From Dryococelus australis (taxonomy: Eukaryota > Arthropoda > Insecta > Phasmatodea > Phasmatidae), in the NCBI GenBank assembly GCA_029891345.1, contig CM057000.1, forward strand, positions 139,164,663 to 139,228,662: a DNA stretch of 64,000 nt, written 5' to 3'. Below are positions 58,443-64,000 of this stretch, piece after piece. Each line of letters opens with the position of its first letter. The first letter of the stretch is position 1. Position numbers and translations under genes: made by a program. The notes under the pieces were generated by a model. The model was not told the origin of the DNA. It saw only the letters and a list, made by a program, of their open reading frames with translations, and made no database searches.

Positions 58443-58725
58443 CGAGCCCCGAATATTTCGCGGATAGAGTTGGCAGCAAGCTACGCTGAACAGCACTCTA
58501 TACACTCGAGACATTATCGTTTGCTTAATGGCTGTGCTCTGAGACAGAGAAACCTATGTACAGGACTTTTAAAGGCTCACTCACACTACTGCTTCCTGCT
58601 TGGCACTGGCTCACAGTTGAACGAGGCGTGTCTGAAGAACCGTTGTCCAATCACAACAGTAGGAGAAAAGAACAAGCGTTTGGAGTCGACCTCGCGTCCG
58701 AATGAATTCGCGAAATACTTATGGC
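58443..58725 (-). mobile_element. Probable MITE family C copy, diverged
   Basis: GAGCCCCGAATATTTCGCGG at the left and GAATTCGCGAAATACTTATG then GCTC at the right form an imperfect TIR with the family CGCGAA core. The length (~285 bp) is close to the other C copies. An overlapping 116-codon ORF has no domain. Confidence 0.5.
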
Positions 58726-58889
58726 TCTAGTAATAGCTTTTATGTTTAAATCGTGCTCCGTGCAGTACGCAGGTTACGAAGTGCACGGGAAGGGAATATT
58801 TTCGCTGTTGGCAGCACTTGAGGAGGTGCAAGTGGCAGGAATGCGGAACCGGTGCGTCCGAACCACTTATCTCCACCTACTAACATCAG
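58726..58889. other. GC-richer spacer
   Basis: No feature except a fine acceptor sequence at its end, with CTAAC eight bases before the AG. Confidence 0.35.
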
Positions 58890-58999
58890 GCGCAGTATAC
58901 CTGGCGTGCTTACACGTGAGCGCGCGGACGGAACGCGTCGAGGTGATGGCTGGCTCACCCCATCTATCCAAGCGGAAGTCAAGGCCGACGCACACGTAA
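58890..58999 (+). CDS. Candidate 3'-terminal exon (orphan)
   Basis: CTTATCTCCACCTACTAACATCAG combines a pyrimidine tract and CTAAC. The phase-1 frame reads AVYLACLHVSARTERVEVMA and ends LSKRKSRPTHT with TAA. No AATAAA or domain. An opposing minus-strand ORF (58746-59147) is Pro/Ser-rich and not credible. Confidence 0.22.
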
Positions 59000-60118
59000 T
59001 GGGAATCCTGACCTTCGCGATATACCGAGCTAGTGTGCTAGAGAATTGCGCTGTTATAAACTGTACAAGCTGCAGGATTAGAAAAGAAGAGCGTTTGGAG
59101 AGAGGGTGTGGTGGAGGGGGGGGGGGATTCGTTCGATAATACTGCACTCAGAACAACTAAGGGTGCGTTTACGATTAAATACTGAAGAAATATCAATCTT
59201 ACTTATGACTCGTTAAGTACGCGGAAAATAAGTTTTCTGTTTATGATTGATTTAGCAACTGTTAAGTCTAGCTAGTCAGAATTGCCTGATACCAAAGCAG
59301 CTGACGTAACCTTGAAAAATAGGCACGAGAGAAGATTATTTACATAAGTTTAGTTATTCGTGGTTACTGCTTGTGTAAACGTTTTGAAAAACTTTTTGAT
59401 ATCTTAAAGAAAGGAATGCCGTTGCCAACATCGGGCATTTTCGACAATACATTTGCAGCAGGTTAAGTAAAGTGAATTCAATAACCTCTTTCGAGAAATG
59501 AAACACGACCTCGAACGCTTATTTAAATAAAGTGGTATACAAGAAATGTCACTGGACACTGACTGTCTACTTCGTCTTGACTTGTACTTAAGTATAATAT
59601 ATAACGATATCTTAAGTCAAGCCAGGAACGCACATGACCCGTCACGACCCGCACACGGCACACATATTCAGTTAAGTCAATCGTTAACCAACACTAAGTA
59701 GACAGACAACACTGCCATGTATTGCGCGGAACTCTTATTTTGAGATACAAGTTGTAAACGCGTGACGTTTACGTTGCCAATGTAACATTCGTCAAAAGAC
59801 ACCCGTACGTACGATGAGAAGTTATGCATTTAAGTATTGGCTAACCTGGGGGCACAATGTAGTGAACCAATATTCGCCGACATAAGCGTTGTCTATGTTA
59901 CGACTTCCTTTTTAAGAATTTTTCCCACTGTTCTTCCAGTCTGAAATTGGTACATATTATTTTCGAGGTTGACTTTCAGTACTTTCCACAATCAGACACT
60001 GAAAACCGGCGACACCTTATTTTCTCAAATTCTTTTGAATTTCCAACTTCCTTCTAACAAACCATGTTGAAGATCAACGCCCTCGTATTGGTAAACATAA
60101 CAGCAGGCCACTCGCGAA
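59000..60118. other. Unassigned DNA
   Basis: A G13 tract near 59116-59128 and otherwise nothing recognised. Confidence 0.4.
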
Positions 60119-60256
60119 GCATCAAGCGGAACATGGCAGCAATTCTGCAACTATCAAGCGGAACATGGCAGCAATTGTGCAACTATCAAGCGGAACATGG
60201 CAGCAATTGTGCAACTATCAAGCGGAACATGGCAGCAATTGTGCAACTATCAAGCG
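60119..60256. repeat. 32-bp tandem repeat, about 4.3 copies
   Basis: ATCAAGCGGAACATGGCAGC plus AATTGTGCAACT repeats with a 32-bp period almost without change (one TTCTGC in the first unit). The unit is unrelated to the 32-bp unit at 5680. Confidence 0.96.
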
Positions 60257-60270
60257 AAGTCGCAATATCA

Positions 60271-60668
60271 TAGGCTGTTCACGGTAAAACGAGCACTTTT
60301 GAAAGCCCTGCTTAAGATCTACTTGTTGACGCGCTGTGTGGTCTTCCGCCTTATGTAAAATGAACATTACCCTGAGCCTCATCACTTTATTCATGCGTTG
60401 GTCAAGTGAAACTGTGATATTATTAGGAAATTGTTACACCACGTTGCATAAAAGTCCCGGAAACGAGAGAAATAATTTGAGTTATCAAAAAGGATTATTT
60501 CACACTTTTTATTCGACGATAATATATGGAACTACTTTCCTATCCATCGTTACCAACTTTGCTGGGCACAAGTCGCTCAATGCGCCCGTTAAAATATTTG
60601 CAGGTAGGGGCAGTGACTTTTTTCATAGGTTGATTTCAAAAGTACTCATTTTATTGCGAGCAGCCGTT
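60271..60668 (+). mobile_element. MITE family B copy
   Basis: TAGGCTGTTCACGGTAAAAC at the left and AAAAGTACTCATTTTATTGC then GAGCAGCC at the right. The interior (TTAAGATCTACTTGTTGACG, CTCATCACTTTATTCATGCG, GGAACTACTTTCCTATCCAT) matches 2438 and 3605. It begins 14 bp after the 32-bp array. Confidence 0.92.
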
Positions 60669-61060
60669 ACTGTTGTATAATGCGCTATAATATAAAAATT
60701 AAATTTTCTTTATAACCACCTCGCTCTAATAAACTGAGCGAAGGTATTTTCGTTGTTTATAAGTCTATAATATTTAAAAAATATAAAAAAAATTCCATGT
60801 GTGGTATTATTTAAGTACGATTTATTAAATTCATCAAAAAGAATTTTTTTTTGAGTGTACAGACGATGCCTATTCACAGGAATTCGTAAATATGGAAGAA
60901 ATTTGTTCAAGTATACTTCGAATATAGACCCCACCGTTGGACCAGTCAACAATTCAGGTTCGATATTCACCGTCCTTACTTGTCGACTACCGCATGAGCG
61001 CTCAGAACTACTCTGCACTACACGCATCCGGTAGTCGGATTGTTCACAAGTTAAAATATA
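60669..61060. other. Unassigned DNA
   Basis: A minus-strand 105-codon ORF (60710-61027) has no recognised domain. Nothing else was seen. Confidence 0.35.
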
Positions 61061-61570
61061 TTAACTGTAAAAATAATTTTAAAACCAAACTTTTATTTAT
61101 AAATGAAGTACAAATATGAAAATAATAATATGAGTAGTTACAGAATTTGCAGAACCTGTAAGACGTTGCCGAAAAACCGTAATAAACTTTACAACAAATT
61201 AATATTTTGTATCAATTTATATTTAGTATATAAAAACTTGGCGCGATATATAACGTATACTTAATTTACGTAAGCGTAGTAAGCATATATCTTGCGTAAG
61301 GCTGTTTACTATTCGCAATATAGAACGTATACCTAATTTGCGTGAGAAGTATATATCTTGCGTAAGGCTCTATACTATTCGCGCCAAGCTTTTGTATACT
61401 AAATAGAAATATATAGATACAAAAATATTATTTTGTAGTAAAGTTTATTATGGCTGTTCGACCACGTTTTACTAGTTCTACAAATTATTTAACTACTCTT
61501 ATAAATATTTTTATCTTTTAGTTCATTTATAAAAAGTGGTTGGTTTTAAAAGGTTTTTTTTTACAGTTAA
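61061..61570. repeat. Long inverted repeat with two 72-bp direct repeats
   Basis: The left arm (61061-~61250) holds, in order, TTAACTGTAAAAA, TTTTAAAACCAAAC, GAGTAGTTA, AATAAACTTTAC and AAAACTTGGCGCGA. The right arm (~61372-61570) holds the reverse complements in mirror order (TCGCGCCAAGCTTTT, GTAAAGTTTATT, TAACTACTC, GGTTTTAAAA, TACAGTTAA). The centre has two copies of a 72-bp unit (AACGTATAC...TTGCGTAAGGCT). Both strands would fold into a stem of about 190 bp. Confidence 0.88.
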
Positions 61571-61832
61571 TTTATTTTTTCACATTTTACTCTCACATAG
61601 TTTTTTATTTTATTGGTAGACTATTTTTATGCGTTCACAGACTCGTCCGTCATCAGTATCGCTCGCGACCAGGCGAGTTTCAGCGCACTCTTTTGGCGGG
61701 AAGTTGAACCGACATGCTGAATATTCATTATTCATCTTACATGTGTGTGTATATGTCAATATATTTTGGCATTTAAATACAAGCTCATGCAGATCGGAAT
61801 CTTTAAATTGTATTTCACACACACTCACGCAG
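61571..61832. other. Spacer
   Basis: T-rich at first, then ordinary sequence. Overlapping ORFs on both strands lack domains. Confidence 0.35.
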
Positions 61833-62023
61833 TCGATATTGAATTATTTCTTGTGTTTCAAAGTTTGGATGGTCATTTACCCACACAACCATGTGTATAT
61901 GAGGACTTCCCGCCACTGAAACTCTACACGCCACCATTAATCGACAACTTGTCCACCGAATACATCGTGATTGCTAGTGATTCAAGCACTTCACAGACAC
62001 CTACCGTACATAAAAACAAGTGA
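61833..62023 (+). CDS. Candidate 3'-terminal exon with AATAAA after stop
   Basis: TATTTCACACACACTCACGCAG precedes a phase-1 frame: DIELFLVFQSLDGHLPTQPC, then EDFPPLKLYTPPLIDNL and an end SSTSQTPTVHKNK with TGA at 62021-62023. AATAAA lies about 20 bases after the stop (near 62043). The composition (Pro, Asp, Thr, Ser) is unlike AT-driven chance ORFs. No known domain. It is one of the strongest terminal exon candidates; the acceptor tract is only moderate. Confidence 0.35.
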
Positions 62024-62209
62024 AGTTAAATAATAGCTTGTAATAAAAGAGAAATTTCCACAAGATAGGTTGGCTGCTCTGGGGGGAACACTTGAGTGAG
62101 GATAATCTTCACATATGTTTGAATGCTCGCTTATAAATGCTGCTTTTTTATTCCTGTAAGTGGGAAGGACCATTCGCCTGAAGTGATTTCGAGATAATTT
62201 GTACAACAG
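62024..62209. other. Spacer with poly(A) signal
   Basis: Contains the AATAAA linked to the preceding candidate exon; otherwise nothing recognised. Confidence 0.35.
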
Positions 62210-62315
62210 AAATCATGATGGCCGCACCGGGCATCGAACGTTAGATCCGCCCCCCCCCCCGAGTAAGCGTTATAAAGTGTACCAATGCGCCACAACGCTC
62301 GGTTGTGCGGATACG
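62210..62315 (-). mobile_element. tRNA-like SINE head relic
   Basis: On the minus strand GTTGTGGCGCATTGGTACAC (A-box-like) and CGTTCGATGCCCGGTGCGG (B-box-like) are spaced roughly as in a tRNA, interrupted by a G10 tract. No complete cloverleaf is visible. Confidence 0.45.
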
Positions 62316-62429
62316 TAATGAGGGACTTAACTCGGAAGCGTGAAGAACTGGATCAGTTAATACCCAGAAACTAAGTTGCCATAGGCTTCAGATGGGGCGG
62401 GAAAGTATTTTGAATAACATTACCTACTA

Positions 62430-62845
62430 AAGACTGTTCACGATTACGTGAGCACTATTGAAATCAACCTTACAAAAAAGTTACTGCCCCTACCTGCATA
62501 TATTTCAACGAGCGCACTGAGTGACATGCGCCCATTGAAGTTGGTAATGATAGATAGAGAATAGTTCCATAAATTAACGTCCATTAAAAATTTTAGGTAA
62601 CCATACTATTAATTTCACATTCTGTATTATTTTTTTAATGCATCGAAGTGTAAAATTGACCAGATTTGTAAAATATTTCCTTTTATTATAATTCCACAGT
62701 TTGACCTGACCGACGCATGAATAAAGTCATGGGGTCCATAACAATGTTAATTTTACGCAAGGCGGAGGAATGCACAACGTGCATACAAATAGATTTTAAG
62801 CAAGGCTTTTAAAAAATGCTAATTTTACCGTATACAGTCCATAGC
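62430..62845 (-). mobile_element. MITE family B copy
   Basis: GACTGTTCACGATTACGTGA then GCACTATTGAAATC at the left and AATGCTAATTTTACCGTATA then CAGTCC at the right. The interior (AGTGACATGCGCCCATTGAA, GGTAACCATACTATTAAT, GACGCATGAATAAAGTCATG) matches 57715 and 20160. Confidence 0.9.
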
Positions 62846-64000
62846 AGTACATGCCGATCTGTTCGAAACTAGGACCCATTGTACGCAAGGCAAGTATGCG
62901 ACAGCGTCTTCTATTACGCTCAGTATCTTCTACACAGTAATTTGGAGCATTTTCGTGGGTGTGAAACGTGTATTTTAAAATGCATTGTAAGAATATACCA
63001 ACGCAACCACATACATACGTATTTAGCTTTGTTTTGTACTCCTGCTTATATGAAATAGCCAACGTAGTGCGACTTACTATTAAGGCACCCGAATTTGAAA
63101 CGAGCTACTGTTTAGTTGTCTTAAACACTTAGGCCCTAAGATGACATCCACTTTCGCTATTAATGGTTTTATCTGCTACGCGTCCAAAACTACTGCTTGT
63201 GAATCAAATATCGACGTAGTCCTACTTTAGTTCTGATTGTTTTAAGTTGAATGCCATGATATATTTCCACAGAAACACCCTGCCGGTAACCAAAGAAATT
63301 AATGCAGGTATACACATTTTAAAATGAGGTATAGCATTCTAGGCAATGTATTTGGACTTATAACTTAGAGACATTGTTATGAGAGGCGAATACACTTGGA
63401 AATCGATATAGAGTGTACTAATAGTTTTCTTATAAAATATCATGAACTACTCGAGATGAAAAAATAAAATATAATACATACTCTTTTCTTAACTTGAGTT
63501 CTGCAACACTACCAAATTTGGGATGTTTGATAATATTAGCCCACTTCAATAAGGAGATAGATTATTGTTATAACCTCATATTTTCGTACTCTGGGTTTAA
63601 ATTTTGTTAGTGAGTATTAATTACCACGTTTAAATTAGCCAATTAGAACACGAAAAAGCTACAACCTGTGAAATGTTGTGGCTGCCCGGCCGCCATGGAA
63701 CCATTTATTTAATTTGATTTCTATTGCCAACATAAATATCACAACTGCCAGATTTCAATTAAATAAATTACTGATTGCTTCAGGATTTTGTAATTTCATT
63801 ACGATAAAGTTTTAATTATTTTAAAATCTATGAAGAATTTCAGTTTTCAAGAAAGCGGTACTCTATCTTCAAGAATCATTGTAGATGGCACACATTTTTT
63901 TTTGTATAGGGAATCCCAGAAAGCCCTATATAGATGGAGTAGAGATAATACTATATACACTACATACTTTGCTAACTTTACAAAATCCGAAACTCTCATT
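62846..64000. other. Unassigned AT-rich DNA
   Basis: An 88-codon minus-strand ORF (62796-63062) overlaps the MITE end and has no domain. No other feature was found up to the window end. Confidence 0.4.

Overview
The window is eukaryotic nuclear DNA, most likely from an arthropod with a large, repeat-rich genome. A hemimetabolous insect is my guess; the species cannot be read from the sequence. The reasons are AT-rich non-coding sequence with GT..AG-type splice signals, tRNA-derived SINEs, TA-flanked miniature inverted-repeat elements (MITEs), a decayed BEL/Pao retrotransposon, long microsatellites and several tandem arrays. There are no prokaryotic operons, no rRNA and no intact tRNA gene. 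No complete protein-coding gene can be called.

Layout: 0-13 kb is packed with MITEs (families I label A and B, sharing one terminal inverted repeat), a SINE, a piggyBac-type MITE nested in an inverted minisatellite, a hAT-like MITE and a 21-bp minisatellite. 13.5-15.1 kb is a degenerate ~130-bp satellite with G+T strand bias. 17.7-20.9 kb holds MITE family C, a 1-kb TIR element and a B element split by a C element. 24.9-26.7 kb has three exon-like blocks on the minus strand with strong splice signals. 29.9-35.5 kb is a 107-bp tandem duplication, a dead BEL/Pao element (gag zinc knuckles to integrase C-terminus) and a 71-bp tandem array. 36.8-48 kb contains SINEs, hairpins and homopolymer tracts. 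50.0-50.8 kb is a homogeneous 153-bp tandem array. 52.9-58.7 kb holds more MITEs, a GC-rich block and a SINE. 60.1-62.9 kb holds a 32-bp array, two B elements and a long inverted repeat (arms ~190 bp) around two 72-bp direct repeats.

The most speculative observation is a series of plus-strand blocks, each with a plausible 3' splice site, an open frame in the same phase and a stop codon, some followed by AATAAA. They could be alternative 3'-terminal exons of one locus or chance ORFs in intronic DNA. Transcript data would decide. Names A, B, C, D, E, SINE-1 and SINE-2 are my own labels for this window.
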